NCBI RefSeq assembly: GCF_009909145.1
Contig: NZ_JAAAPJ010000012.1
Coordinates: 62,001 to 126,000 of the forward strand
Source: Corallococcus silvisoli
Lineage (GTDB): Bacteria; Myxococcota; Myxococcia; Myxococcales; Myxococcaceae
Length of the DNA stretch: 64,000 nt
Direction: 5' to 3'
Below are positions 1-8,316 of the stretch, piece by piece (position 1 is the first letter of the stretch; every line of letters starts with the position of its first letter). The notes below the pieces were generated by a model that saw only the letters and a list, made by a program, of their open reading frames with translations, did not search any database and was not told where the DNA came from. Both the position numbers and the translations under genes were made by a program.

Positions 1-134
1 TGCGTGTCCAGCAGGCTCCGCGCCTGCGCGTCCGTGCGCGCGGTGAGGACGGTGAAGCCCGCGGCCGTCAGGTGACGCGCCGTCGCCCCACGAACCGGGG
101 GCTTCGAATCGAGGAGGAGGATTTTGCCGTGCAT
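1..134 (-). CDS. Response-regulator receiver domain, N-terminal fragment (cut by window edge)
   Basis: The minus strand from 134 encodes a peptide starting MHGKILLLDSKPPVR, which has the beta1/alpha1 pattern of a CheY-like receiver domain. Only about 44 residues are inside the window. In canonical receivers the first strand ends in two acidic residues (DD or DE) that bind Mg2+. Here the pair is D-S, so the acidic pocket looks incomplete and phosphorylation may be weak or absent. No Shine-Dalgarno sequence is visible before the ATG. The gene lies downstream of the kinase/regulator pair on the same strand, so it may belong to the same signalling group. The output domain is unknown. Confidence 0.55.
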   Translation of the reverse strand, partial: MHGKILLLDSKPPVRGATARHLTAAGFTVLTARTDAQARSLLDT

Positions 135-146
135 GCACAGCGACAG

Positions 147-162
147 TGCAGCGGTTGTGCCA
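147..162 (-). promoter_or_regulatory. Possible sigma-54 (-24/-12) promoter
   Basis: On the minus strand, TGGCACAACCGCTGCA has GG and GC dinucleotides separated by exactly 10 nt, as in sigma-54 promoters (consensus TGGCAC-N5-TTGCW), with C instead of the first T of the -12 element. It sits just upstream of the receiver fragment, but so close that the transcript would be almost leaderless. The NtrC-type activator encoded next door makes a sigma-54 site plausible. This is a by-eye match and may be chance. Confidence 0.25.
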
Positions 163-300
163 TGCACGGCGTGCCGCGCCAGCCCGAGTCAATGCAAGGG
201 ATTGAGGGCAGGGCAGGCCCGGGCGTGAGGAGGCGTTTCCATTTTGTGGACCGGACTCCGGAATCCGGACGGCGCCCGCCCATCACCCGCGTACGGCCCG

Positions 301-1644
301 TCAGGACCCCTTGTGTTGCCAGCCCTTGATCTTCGCGTAGAGCGAGCTGCGGGAGATGCCCAGCTTCGTGGCCGCGCGCTCCACGTGGCCGCCCTCGCGC
401 GCCAGCACCCGTTCGATGTGGCGGTGCTCCAGCTCCTCCAGCGTGAGGTCCGCGCCCAGGGACTCCTCCTCGGCGGGGAGCGACTCGAAGCGCAGGGCGC
501 TCCGGGACAGGCGGGGCGTGCCGGACAGGAGCACGGCGCGCTCCAGCACGTTGCGCAGCTCGCGGATGTTGCCCGGCCAACCGTAGGTCATCAGGGCCCG
601 CTCCGCGTCCGGCTCCAGCTCCACCTGGCCCCGGCCCCGGGCACGCCCCATCTCCGCGAGGAAGTGGCGGGCGAGCACCGGCACGTCCTCCGCGCGCTCG
701 CGCAGCGCGGGCACGTGGAGGATGAGGGTGCTGATGCGGAAGTACAGGTCGCTGCGGAAGCGCTTTTCGCGAGAGGCCAGCGACAGGTCCTGGTGCGTGG
801 CGGCCAGCAACCGGACGTCCACGCGCCGGTCCTTCACGTCGCCCAGCCGCCGGAAGCGCTTCTCCTCCAGCACCTTGAGCAGCTTGGGCTGGACGGCCAC
901 GTCCATGTCGCCAATCTCATCCAGGAACAGCGTGCCCCGGTCCGCCACCTCCAAGAGGCCCTGCTTCGCGGCCACCGCGCTGGTGAAGGCGCCCTTCTCG
1001 TGTCCGAACAGCTCTGAATCCAGCAGGTCCTTGGACAGCGCGGCGCAGTTCAGGTCCACGAAGGGCGCCTCCTTGCGCGGCCCGCATTCATGCAGCCACC
1101 GCGCGAGCACGCTCTTGCCGCTGCCCGTCTCCCCGGTGATGAGCACCGGGCTGTCGCTGTCGCGCATGCGCTCCGCCTGATCGCGAAGCGCGGTGATCGC
1201 GGGGCTCGTGCCCAGGAAGGGATCCACCTGCGTGCGCGCGGTGCGCGAGCGGTCCGCCAGCTGCCGCTGCCGCTCGCGCCGCTGGGCCACCAGCCGCTCC
1301 AGCACCACCTTCAGCACCGCCAGCTCCACGGGCTTGGTGAGGAACTGCTCGGCGCCCTCCTTCACGGCCTGGACCGCCAGCTCGATGGAGCCGTGGCCCG
1401 TCAGCACCACCAGGGGCACGGCCGCGTCCAGCTCCTTGAGCCGGGGCAAAAGCTCCAGCGCCGTGCCATCCGGCAGCCGGTAGTCGATGACGGCCACGTC
1501 GGGCCGGTGGGCGCGGAAGCCCTCCTGGGCTTCGGCCACGCTGGTGGCCTCGGCCACGTCGAACCCGTGCTGGGTGAGGTAGCCCTTCATGCCCAGGCGG
1601 ACGCCGGGCTCGTCGTCCACGAGCAGGATGCGGGTGCGGGTCAT
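301..1644 (-). CDS. NtrC-family sigma-54-dependent response regulator
   Basis: A 447-residue regulator with three parts. The receiver domain (about 1-115) has acidic pair D10/D11, phospho-acceptor D54 in VIDYRLPDG and a conserved Lys in LTKP. A sigma-54 interaction AAA+ domain follows, with Walker A GETGSGKS and Walker B-like LFLDEIGDM. The C-terminus is a Fis-type helix-turn-helix (RAATKLGISRSSLYAKIKG). The sigma-54-contacting loop reads GAFTSA instead of the usual GAFTGA. The ATG at 1644 overlaps the stop of the upstream kinase gene (ATGA), so the two are translationally coupled and almost certainly form a cognate pair. The longer upstream open frame runs inside the kinase gene and is not the start. 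Target genes are unknown. Confidence 0.93.
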   Translation of the reverse strand: MTRTRILLVDDEPGVRLGMKGYLTQHGFDVAEATSVAEAQEGFRAHRPDVAVIDYRLPDGTALELLPRLKELDAAVPLVVLTGHGSIELAVQAVKEGAEQFLTKPVELAVLKVVLERLVAQRRERQRQLADRSRTARTQVDPFLGTSPAITALRDQAERMRDSDSPVLITGETGSGKSVLARWLHECGPRKEAPFVDLNCAALSKDLLDSELFGHEKGAFTSAVAAKQGLLEVADRGTLFLDEIGDMDVAVQPKLLKVLEEKRFRRLGDVKDRRVDVRLLAATHQDLSLASREKRFRSDLYFRISTLILHVPALRERAEDVPVLARHFLAEMGRARGRGQVELEPDAERALMTYGWPGNIRELRNVLERAVLLSGTPRLSRSALRFESLPAEEESLGADLTLEELEHRHIERVLAREGGHVERAATKLGISRSSLYAKIKGWQHKGS

Positions 1645-3758
1645 GATGCCTGCGACTTCAAGGTGGAGCCGGCGTCGGCGGCCGGGGTCAGGGCGGGCAG
1701 CAGGATGGTCACCTCGGCGCCTCCCTGGGGGTGGTTGGACAGGCGGATGCGCCCCTGGTGCTCTTCCAGGATGCGCTGGACGATGGAGAGTCCCAGGCCG
1801 GTGCCGCCCCGGCGCTTGCTGAAGAAGGGCTCGAAGACGTGCGGGAGATCCTCGCTCCTGAACCCGGGCCCTCCGTCGTGGATGGTGCAGCGCACCCAGG
1901 GGCGGCCCGCCTCCTCCACGGCCTGGGCCGTCACGGACACGGTGCTGCCCTGGGGCGAGTGCTGCACGGCGTTCTCCACCACGTTGCGGAAGACGTGGAA
2001 CAGCCGGCGCGCGTCCATGCGCACCGGAGGCAGCCCCTCCGCCAGCTCGCGGCGCAGCGTCACCGCCGCCTTGTCCCGCGCGAGCTCGCAGGCGGACAGG
2101 GCGTCCGCGACCACGGAGCCCACGGCGCCGTCGGTCCACTCGCCCCGCGCGGGGCGGCCGTACTCGAACAGCTCCTGGGTGAGGTGGGTGAGCCGGCGCA
2201 CCTCGCCGCGCAGCACCTCCAGGTACGGCTGCAGCTCGGGCTTCGTTCCGAAGGTGGCCTCCACCGCGTCCACCACGGCGGAGATGGAGAACAGGGGGTT
2301 GCGCACCTCGTGGGCCACGCCCGCCACGATGGCCCCCATGGCGGCCATCGTCTCGCTGCGGCGCACGTGGGCCTGCAGCTCCAGCAGCCGCGTGATTTCG
2401 GTGCCCACCAGGATGATGCGCGCGTCCTCGCTGTCCACCTCGTCCACCCAGGCCGCCGCCAGCTCCCAGGTGCGTCCGGACTCCGCGTCATGCACCTGCC
2501 GGCTGGCGCTGCCATGCGTCGCGCGCAGCTCGTCCACCAGGGGGCCCGCGCTGGACCAGGGCGGCGCCCCGACGGTGGAGGCCAGGGGCTGGCCGGAGGG
2601 GTCCGACTCCCGGAAGAGCGCGCGGGCCGCGTCGTTGAGCCGGTGGATGATGCCGTCCGCGCTCAGCACCAGCAGCGGCGACGACACCGCGTCGAACGTG
2701 CGGCGCCACTCCGTGGCGGAGCGCCGGAAGCTGTCGTGCAGGCGCTGGCGCAGATCCTCCGCGAGGCGCCGGTCGGTGATGTCGGTGACGACGCAGCCCA
2801 GGTGCACCGCGCCCTGCGCGTCCATGACGGAGGCGGCTGCGCGGCTGCTCACCCAGCGCACGCGCCCGTCGGCGCAGATGAGCCGGTGCTCCACCTCCGC
2901 CTCCGTGCCCGGCGCCAGTCCCTCCACGCACCCCCGGTAGCGCGCCCGGTCCTCCGGGTGGATCATCTCCAGCCACAGCGGCGCGGGCGCGCCGTCCACG
3001 CCCGTGCGGGTGAAGGCGCTCAGGGGATAGCCGGTGGTGCGCTCGATGACGGGCGTGCAGTAGAAGTCGCGCAGCACGCCGTTGCGCAGCTTCCCGCCCC
3101 ACAGGTAGTCCGGCAGCGACCGCGTGAGCACGTCCAGGCGCCCCTCATGCTCCTGGAGGGAGGCCTCCGCGCGCATCCGCTCCGTGACCTCCGACAGGGA
3201 GGCGATGACGCCCAGCACCGCGCCGCCGGCGCCGCGCACGCGCGAATAGCTTCCGAACCAGAAGCGCGCCTCTCCGGGGGCGGCGGGCGTCTCCACCTGG
3301 AGGCTGACGTCCTGCAACGGCGAGTCCGTTTCCAGCGCGCGGGTCAACCGGGGCGCCAGCGCGGTGCCCAGCGCGGGCAGCACCTCCGTGACGTGGCGGC
3401 CCAGGTGCGCGTCCACCGGCAGGCCGTTCATCGCGGCGAGCGCGGCGTTGACGTGCACGTACTTCAGGTCCCGGTCGAAGTACGCGAAGCCCACCGGCGT
3501 GATGTCCATCACCGCGTCCCGCAGCGACCGGGCCTCGTCCCCCTGCCGGATCAGCCGCTCGCACTCGCGCCGGGTCGCGGCCCGCGCACGCCAGGTGCCC
3601 AGCGCCGCGAGCACGAAGGCGCTCACCGCCAGCGCCGCGAGGCGCGGCCCCCGCTCCCAGCCTTCCGTCACCGCGCCCACCGCGGCCATGAGCACGGCGC
3701 AGGTGGCGGCGATGGCGGCGGTCTGGAGCGGGGAGGGCGTTGGAGTGGGCGTGGACAT
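1641..3758 (-). CDS. Membrane-associated PAS-domain sensor histidine kinase
   Basis: About 705 residues. Two hydrophobic segments near the N-terminus (about 12-32 and 38-57) form a short hairpin anchor with almost no periplasmic loop, so sensing is probably cytoplasmic or within the membrane. Three PAS-like domains follow (about 75-195, 205-335, 350-465). The HisKA H-box is VAHEVRNPL (His near 485), followed by the HATPase domain with N-box RNVVENAVQHS, G1 GGPGF and G2 GGTGLGLSIV. The ATG at 3758 was preferred over an in-frame GTG at 3776; neither has a strong Shine-Dalgarno sequence. The stop overlaps the start of the NtrC-type regulator by 4 nt. The signal sensed is not evident. Confidence 0.9.
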   Translation of the reverse strand: MSTPTPTPSPLQTAAIAATCAVLMAAVGAVTEGWERGPRLAALAVSAFVLAALGTWRARAATRRECERLIRQGDEARSLRDAVMDITPVGFAYFDRDLKYVHVNAALAAMNGLPVDAHLGRHVTEVLPALGTALAPRLTRALETDSPLQDVSLQVETPAAPGEARFWFGSYSRVRGAGGAVLGVIASLSEVTERMRAEASLQEHEGRLDVLTRSLPDYLWGGKLRNGVLRDFYCTPVIERTTGYPLSAFTRTGVDGAPAPLWLEMIHPEDRARYRGCVEGLAPGTEAEVEHRLICADGRVRWVSSRAAASVMDAQGAVHLGCVVTDITDRRLAEDLRQRLHDSFRRSATEWRRTFDAVSSPLLVLSADGIIHRLNDAARALFRESDPSGQPLASTVGAPPWSSAGPLVDELRATHGSASRQVHDAESGRTWELAAAWVDEVDSEDARIILVGTEITRLLELQAHVRRSETMAAMGAIVAGVAHEVRNPLFSISAVVDAVEATFGTKPELQPYLEVLRGEVRRLTHLTQELFEYGRPARGEWTDGAVGSVVADALSACELARDKAAVTLRRELAEGLPPVRMDARRLFHVFRNVVENAVQHSPQGSTVSVTAQAVEEAGRPWVRCTIHDGGPGFRSEDLPHVFEPFFSKRRGGTGLGLSIVQRILEEHQGRIRLSNHPQGGAEVTILLPALTPAADAGSTLKSQAS

Positions 3759-3901
3759 GGCGCGCGGGGAGCGCACGCCACTCTACGATTCCCGGCATCC
3801 ACTTGCATCGGCGCACGAACCCTCTGGCGTCGGCATGGGACGAAGGACCCGGGAAAGCGGGGAAGCCATCCTCGGGGTGTGCCCAATCCCAGACAGCAGG
3901 C

Positions 3902-4138
3902 CTACCCGATGACGGGCGGCGGTCCGGGCGTGTCGGGGTCGTGGGCGGGGGGATCCTGGATGCCTGGCTCCACCTCCGGGTCCTGCCGGGGCGGCGGAGG
4001 TTCCCTGCGCCGGGGCTCGCCCGGCGGTGGTTCCTTCTCCGGCGCGGGCGGGTGGGGCGGCTCGATTTCAGGCGTGGGCTTCGGATCCGGCTCCTTCACC
4101 GGCTTCGCGGGCGGATCCGTCTGAGGGTTCGTCGGCAT
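3902..4138 (-). CDS. Small proline-rich protein of unknown function
   Basis: A 78-residue product starting MPTNPQTDPPAKP, very rich in Pro, Glu, Asp and Lys, with no hydrophobic segment; it is probably disordered. The ATG at 4138 has GGAGG a few bases upstream, whereas an in-frame GTG at 4150 lacks one. Its first 71 nt overlap the 3' end of the OsmC-like gene in another frame on the same strand, so one of the two ends may be mis-framed. No function can be assigned. Low-complexity GC-rich DNA can give such ORFs by chance, which limits confidence. Confidence 0.55.
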   Translation of the reverse strand: MPTNPQTDPPAKPVKEPDPKPTPEIEPPHPPAPEKEPPPGEPRRREPPPPRQDPEVEPGIQDPPAHDPDTPGPPPVIG

Positions 4139-4700
4139 GGACCTCCACACTGTGCATGCCGCTCCTCCACGGAATCGGAGCTGTCTCTCCAGTGTCGGCC
4201 GGTGAGCGCTTCACGACAGCGGCGGCGCCGTCCGAGGCCCGCGCCTTGGCCCAGACCTCCACCACGGGCTCGATGCGCGGCGTGAGCTGGAGCATGGAGC
4301 TGGGGAAGCAGCGCGACGGCAGCTGCGCGAAGAGCCACCGCACGTGGTCGGCCTCCCATTCATTGGCCACGGCGACGTGGGGCCTGACGATGAGGTCGGT
4401 GAAGTGCGGCGCGTGCTCCGAGCTCCCCCGCACCAGCCGGGCCGTCGCGCAGCTCTGGTAGAAGAGCACGTCCACCCCCGCCTCCCGGGCTCCGTCCAGG
4501 AAGGCGTGCAGCGTGCGTCCCTCCACCGCGCCCACCAGCAGGGCCTCCGGATCCCAGCGGCCGTCCACCGGCCCTCCAACCCCATCCCCCAGGGGGCGCC
4601 CAATCGGCACGGGTGGCGCCCGGTCGCTCGTCAGCACGGCGCCCCGTTCTCCCTGCCAGAACAGGCGCGTTTCATACTCGGTGATGGAAGCGGAAGTCAT
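4068..4700 (-). CDS. OsmC-like protein lacking the peroxidatic cysteine
   Basis: About 210 residues. The order of features matches the OsmC/Ohr fold: N-terminal beta strands (YETRLFWQGERGAVLTSD), a helix after PEALLVGAVEG, the strand FTDLIVRPHVAV, and the helix containing LPSRCFPSSML. In catalytic OsmC proteins the central helix carries a reactive Cys just after the P-E-x-L-L stretch. Here that place reads VEGRTLHAF with no Cys, while the second Cys (SRCF) is kept, so classical thiol peroxidase activity is unlikely. The ATG at 4700 is chosen because GGAGGAG lies 7 nt upstream. The C-terminal 40 residues look unstructured and overlap the next gene. Confidence 0.7.
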   Translation of the reverse strand: MTSASITEYETRLFWQGERGAVLTSDRAPPVPIGRPLGDGVGGPVDGRWDPEALLVGAVEGRTLHAFLDGAREAGVDVLFYQSCATARLVRGSSEHAPHFTDLIVRPHVAVANEWEADHVRWLFAQLPSRCFPSSMLQLTPRIEPVVEVWAKARASDGAAAVVKRSPADTGETAPIPWRSGMHSVEVHADEPSDGSAREAGEGAGSEAHA

Positions 4701-5175
4701 AAGGCATCTCCTCCGGGCAGGGCATGCGCCATGCGCATTCAACACCCATGCCCCGGCAATGCTTCGCATCCCGCCGGGCATCGCCCTGAAGGACGAGTCC
4801 TCCCAGGTAGGCCTGTGATCGCAGGACCACACGTGCCCTGGCCCGCGATGCGGCGCCGGACGGACAGCCCTTTTGGACAATTTCGCCCCAGGGCTCCTTG
4901 CTTCACATCCAGTCACTCTTTGTCTGACAAGGGGGGCGGCATGGATGCGATGCGATGGGGCGCCTGGCGGGGGAGTCTTTCCAAGAGGGGACAGAAGGTT
5001 CGGACCGCCAGCGGCGCTCGGGAGTGCACGGCCTGACGCGGTTGCCCGCGCGAGGGACACGCCCTGCGCCTGGAGGCCCGCCCGCGAGTGGATGGGCGCG
5101 TCCGGGAGGCGTGGCCACCGTCAGCACGGAGCACCCATTGGATCCATGTCCATGCACGAACGACGTGAGGCACCC
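4701..5175. other. Divergent intergenic region, 475 bp
   Basis: No convincing gene is seen here. It separates the OsmC-like gene (minus) from the SRPBCC gene (plus), so it should hold both promoters. A perfect inverted repeat TTGTCTGACAA (4920-4930) is a possible operator. On the minus strand, TTGTCA overlapping it is followed after 17 nt by TGTGAA, a weak -35/-10 pair. Confidence 0.35.
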
Positions 5176-5661
5176 ATGGCCGAGGCCTACGCAAGTCAAC
5201 TCATCCAGGCACCCGCGGATGTCGTCTGGGACCGAGTGGGAGGTTTTGACAGCCTTCCCCGCTGGCATCCGGGCATCGTCTCCAGCGAGCGGGTCGCGCG
5301 TCCTGGCCCCGGTCCAGGGCCCCTGCGCCGGATCACCACGCGCGACGGCTCGGTGTTCCTGGAGGCGCGGCTGGAGCACGACTCGCACGCGCGCAGCTAC
5401 GCCTACGCGATGCTGGAGGGCCCGCTGCCGGTGCGCGGCTACCAGGCGAAGCTGCGGGTGACGCCGGTGACGGCGACCGGGCAGACCTTCGTGGAGTGGT
5501 CCGCCACGTTCGACATGGCGCCCGGCCACGAGGGCGAGGAGGCGGCGCTGGCCCAGTGGATCCGCGACGAGGTCTTCGCCCGCGGCCTCATGGGCCTCGC
5601 GCACACCTTCCTGCCGCCCCCGCAGCGGACGCAGGCGGCGGAGCGGGACTTGCGGCGCTGA
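5176..5661 (+). CDS. SRPBCC (START/Bet v1-like) superfamily protein
   Basis: 161 residues. The pattern AYASQLIQAPADVVWDRVGGFDSLPRWHPGI is characteristic of small polyketide cyclase/MxaD-type SRPBCC proteins, which form a hydrophobic ligand cavity between a curved sheet and a long C-terminal helix. The C-terminal helix is GHEGEEAALAQWIRDEVFARGLMGLAHTF. The ATG at 5176 follows GAGG at a good distance; an in-frame ATG at 5146 would add MSMHERREAP. No catalytic residues can be named and the ligand is unknown. It converges on the peroxidase remnant, with only 4 nt between the two ends. Confidence 0.85.
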   Translation: MAEAYASQLIQAPADVVWDRVGGFDSLPRWHPGIVSSERVARPGPGPGPLRRITTRDGSVFLEARLEHDSHARSYAYAMLEGPLPVRGYQAKLRVTPVTATGQTFVEWSATFDMAPGHEGEEAALAQWIRDEVFARGLMGLAHTFLPPPQRTQAAERDLRR

Positions 5662-5665
5662 AGGC

Positions 5666-6110
5666 TCACAGCCGCATCAGGAAGCGGATCAGGTCCTGCT
5701 GCTGCGTGGGCGTGAGGGATTCAGGAGGCCCGCCCGGCGCTTCGGGCGGGTGCGGCGGAAGGCCCACGGAGGGGAGGCCGGGAAGGATGAAGCGGCTGTA
5801 GGTATCCACCACGTCCATGAGCGTGGCGTGGCTGTTGTCATGGAAGTACGGCGCGGCCCGGGCGATGCCTCGCAGCGACGGGACGTCGAAGGCCTCGAAC
5901 TCCGCCGGGTCGCCGCTGATCAGCGCGCGGCCGGGGTCCGTGGAATGCCACTGGGCCGCGAGCGAGGGGCCGGTGATGGGCGCGCCGTTCTCGTCCAGCG
6001 CGGGTCCGTCCTCGGTTGCATCAACGAGGGTGGCGGTGTCGGTGCAGCCCGCGAGGCCGGCGGCGAGCGCCATGGCCCCCGGCGCGCGCGACGAGGCGAT
6101 TCGCTGTCAT
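5666..6110 (-). pseudogene. Cytochrome c peroxidase (MauG/CcpA-type) C-terminal remnant with a broken lipoprotein signal
   Basis: The 135-codon frame from 6073 encodes LAGC (lipobox-like) and then directly the C-terminal signature of di-haem cytochrome c peroxidases: VPSLRGIARAAPYFHDNSHATL and a final LTPTQQQDLIRFLMRL. No CxxCH haem site is present, so most of the usual protein is missing. A better start, ATG 6110 with GAGGGG upstream, encodes MTANRLVARAG in the other frame. Removing one C from the C5 run at 6076-6080 joins both parts into a textbook lipoprotein signal peptide. I infer an internal deletion plus a one-base frameshift; the frameshift could also be a sequencing error. Confidence 0.6.
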
Positions 6111-6300
6111 GTGTTCCCCTCCCAGAAGACGCAGCCGCAAGGGAACACCACGCACCCTCCGGCGTGTCACCGTGGGGAGGCGCCCGCGGGCGGGGGTGGA
6201 ATGGTACGGCGTGGACGTTTCGCCGCCATCGTGGACGGGGAGGGTGTGAATCCGCCTTCGCTCCGGGCACGATCCGCCTCCTTCTGGAATGAAGGGGACC

Positions 6301-7128
6301 ATGGACATCATCCGCGACGAAAAGCAGGGCGCGAAGGTGAAGCTGGAGCGCATCTCCACGCTGCCTCCCAAGAAGGCGGACCGCGAAAAGGCGAAGGCGG
6401 AGTTCGACGCGCTGGGCGAGGAGCTGTTCGACCTTCAGGACCTTCTCTGGGGTGCGAGGATGAACTCCGTGCTCATCGTCCTGCAGGGGCGCGACACCGC
6501 GGGCAAGGACGGCACCATCAAGCACGTGGTGGGCAGCCTCAACCCGCGCGGCGTGAGCGTCACGTCCTTTGGCGTGCCCACCCCCGAGGAGCTGGAGCAC
6601 GACTTCCTCTGGCGCGTCCACCGCGAGACCCCTCGCCAGGGCGAGTTCTCCATCTTCAATCGCTCTCATTACGAGGACGTGCTCGTGGCGCGCGTGAAGT
6701 CGCTCGTGCCCAAGCCGCTCTGGAAGGCGCGCTACCAGCACATCCGCGACTTCGAGACGCTGCTCACCGAGCACGGCACCATCATCCTCAAGTTCTTCCT
6801 CCACATCAGCCGCAAGGAACAGGAGCAGCGGCTGATCGCGCGTGAGCAGGAGCCGCGCAAGGCGTGGAAGATCTCCACGAGCGACTGGGAGGATCGCGCG
6901 CACTGGGTGAATTACACGCACGCCTATGAGGACGTCTTCGCCCGGACGTCCACCGAGCAGGCGCCGTGGCACCTGGTCCCCTCGGATGCCAAGTGGTACC
7001 GCAACCTCGTCGTGGCTCGCACCGTGGCGGAGGCCCTGCGCCCCTACCGCGAGCGCTGGCAGGCCCAACTGGATGAGGTCGGCCGGCGGAAGAAGGCCGA
7101 GCTCAAGGCCTGGCGCAAGAAGGGCTGA
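6301..7128 (+). CDS. Polyphosphate kinase 2 family protein (polyphosphate:nucleotide phosphotransferase)
   Basis: 275 residues, the usual size for single-domain PPK2 enzymes. The phosphate-binding loop is LQGRDTAGKDGTIKHV (near 64), followed by the PPK2 hallmarks FNRSHYEDVLV and RDFETLL, then KFFLHISRKEQEQRL and DWEDRAHWVNY. These enzymes transfer phosphate between polyphosphate and nucleotides; which nucleotide is favoured cannot be read from sequence. The ATG at 6301 sits behind AAGGGG; an ATG at 6289 is in frame but less well placed. A strong near-palindrome lies about 45 nt after the stop. Confidence 0.93.
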   Translation: MDIIRDEKQGAKVKLERISTLPPKKADREKAKAEFDALGEELFDLQDLLWGARMNSVLIVLQGRDTAGKDGTIKHVVGSLNPRGVSVTSFGVPTPEELEHDFLWRVHRETPRQGEFSIFNRSHYEDVLVARVKSLVPKPLWKARYQHIRDFETLLTEHGTIILKFFLHISRKEQEQRLIAREQEPRKAWKISTSDWEDRAHWVNYTHAYEDVFARTSTEQAPWHLVPSDAKWYRNLVVARTVAEALRPYRERWQAQLDEVGRRKKAELKAWRKKG

Positions 7129-7171
7129 CGCGCGACCTCCGGGAGGATTCCGGACACTCGCGGTGCTCCCC

Positions 7172-7203
7172 GGCTCCACGCGTCATCCATGACGCGCGGA
7201 GCC
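7172..7203. terminator. Long near-perfect inverted repeat after PPK2 (terminator-like)
   Basis: GGCTCC-a-CGCGTCAT, a 2-nt centre, then ATGACGCG-c-GGAGCC. The arms pair over 14 bp with one A/C mismatch. There is no T tract, so a Rho-independent terminator is not certain; the compact palindrome could also be a protein-binding site. Confidence 0.45.
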
Positions 7204-7314
7204 CATGCGCGCGCAATCCACGCCGCTGACCCGCCCATGACATGGGGATGGGACAACGCTGGCGGTCATCCTTCCCGGTGTGTCGCCGGGCGGTCACCGC
7301 CGGAGCCCTGTCGC

Positions 7315-8316
7315 ATGGAACGAGCCGCGCCGCCGTCGAGCAAGGACCTCATTGCCCGCACGCGCCCCTTCGCCAATCAGGACGCCGCGCGCTCGCTCTG
7401 GGCCCTGCTGTCCACCTACGCGGCGCTCGCGGGGGCCGTGGCGGTGGCGGCCGCCGCGCCCTGGTGGCCGCTGCGCATCGTGGGGGGCTTCATCGAAGCG
7501 CTGGTGCTCATCCGTTGCTTCATCCTCTTCCACGACGCGATGCACGGCGCGCTCCTGCCGAAGTCCCGGTGGGCCAAGGCGCTCTTCCAGGTGCAGGGGA
7601 TCCTGACGCTCACGCCCGCGCGCATCTGGAATGACACGCACAACCACCACCACGCCAACACGGCGCGCATCGCCGCGGACTCCGCGGGCACCTTCGTCAC
7701 CTGGACCACGGAGCAGTGGCGCGGCGCCACGGGCTGGCAGCGGCTGGGCTACGTGGTGGAGCGCCACCCGGTGACGCTGCTGTTCGGCTACGTCACCGCG
7801 TTCCTCATCAGCCTGTGCCTGGTGCCCTTCGTGAAGAACCCGAAGCGCTACTGGACCTCCGGGCTCGCCCTGGGCCTGCACGTGGCGCTGTCCGTGGCCG
7901 TCTGGCACTTCCTCGGCCTGGGGGTCTACCTCTGCGCCTTCGTGGGCCCGCTGTTCGTCGCGTACGCGCTGGGCACGTACCTGTTCTACGCGCAGCACAA
8001 CTTCGACGACGTGGCCATCCTGCCGGAGCCCTCCTGGAACCACGCGGACGCCGCGCTGGAGGCCAGCAGCTACATGCGCTTCGGGCCGGTGATGGAGTGG
8101 TTCACGGGCAACATCGGCTACCACCACGTGCACCACCTCAACCCGCGCATCCCGTTCTACCGGCTGCCGGAGGCGATGGCGGCCATCCCGGAGCTGCAGG
8201 GGCCGCACCTCACCACACTCACGGTGAAGGACATCGTGGGCTGCCTGCGGCTGAACCTGTGGGACGCGTCGCGCGGTCGGATGGTGCGCTACCGCGACGC
8301 GGCGATCCCGGGCTGA
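7315..8316 (+). CDS. Membrane fatty acid desaturase
   Basis: 333 residues with several hydrophobic segments and the three histidine boxes of membrane di-iron desaturases: HDAMH (near 76), HNHHH (near 108) and HHVHH (near 268). These coordinate the two irons that activate O2 for acyl-chain desaturation; the enzyme should sit in the cytoplasmic membrane. Double-bond position cannot be deduced. The ATG at 7315 gives the natural N-terminus; the open frame extends upstream without protein-like sequence. It converges on the ferritin-like gene. Confidence 0.9.
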   Translation: MERAAPPSSKDLIARTRPFANQDAARSLWALLSTYAALAGAVAVAAAAPWWPLRIVGGFIEALVLIRCFILFHDAMHGALLPKSRWAKALFQVQGILTLTPARIWNDTHNHHHANTARIAADSAGTFVTWTTEQWRGATGWQRLGYVVERHPVTLLFGYVTAFLISLCLVPFVKNPKRYWTSGLALGLHVALSVAVWHFLGLGVYLCAFVGPLFVAYALGTYLFYAQHNFDDVAILPEPSWNHADAALEASSYMRFGPVMEWFTGNIGYHHVHHLNPRIPFYRLPEAMAAIPELQGPHLTTLTVKDIVGCLRLNLWDASRGRMVRYRDAAIPG

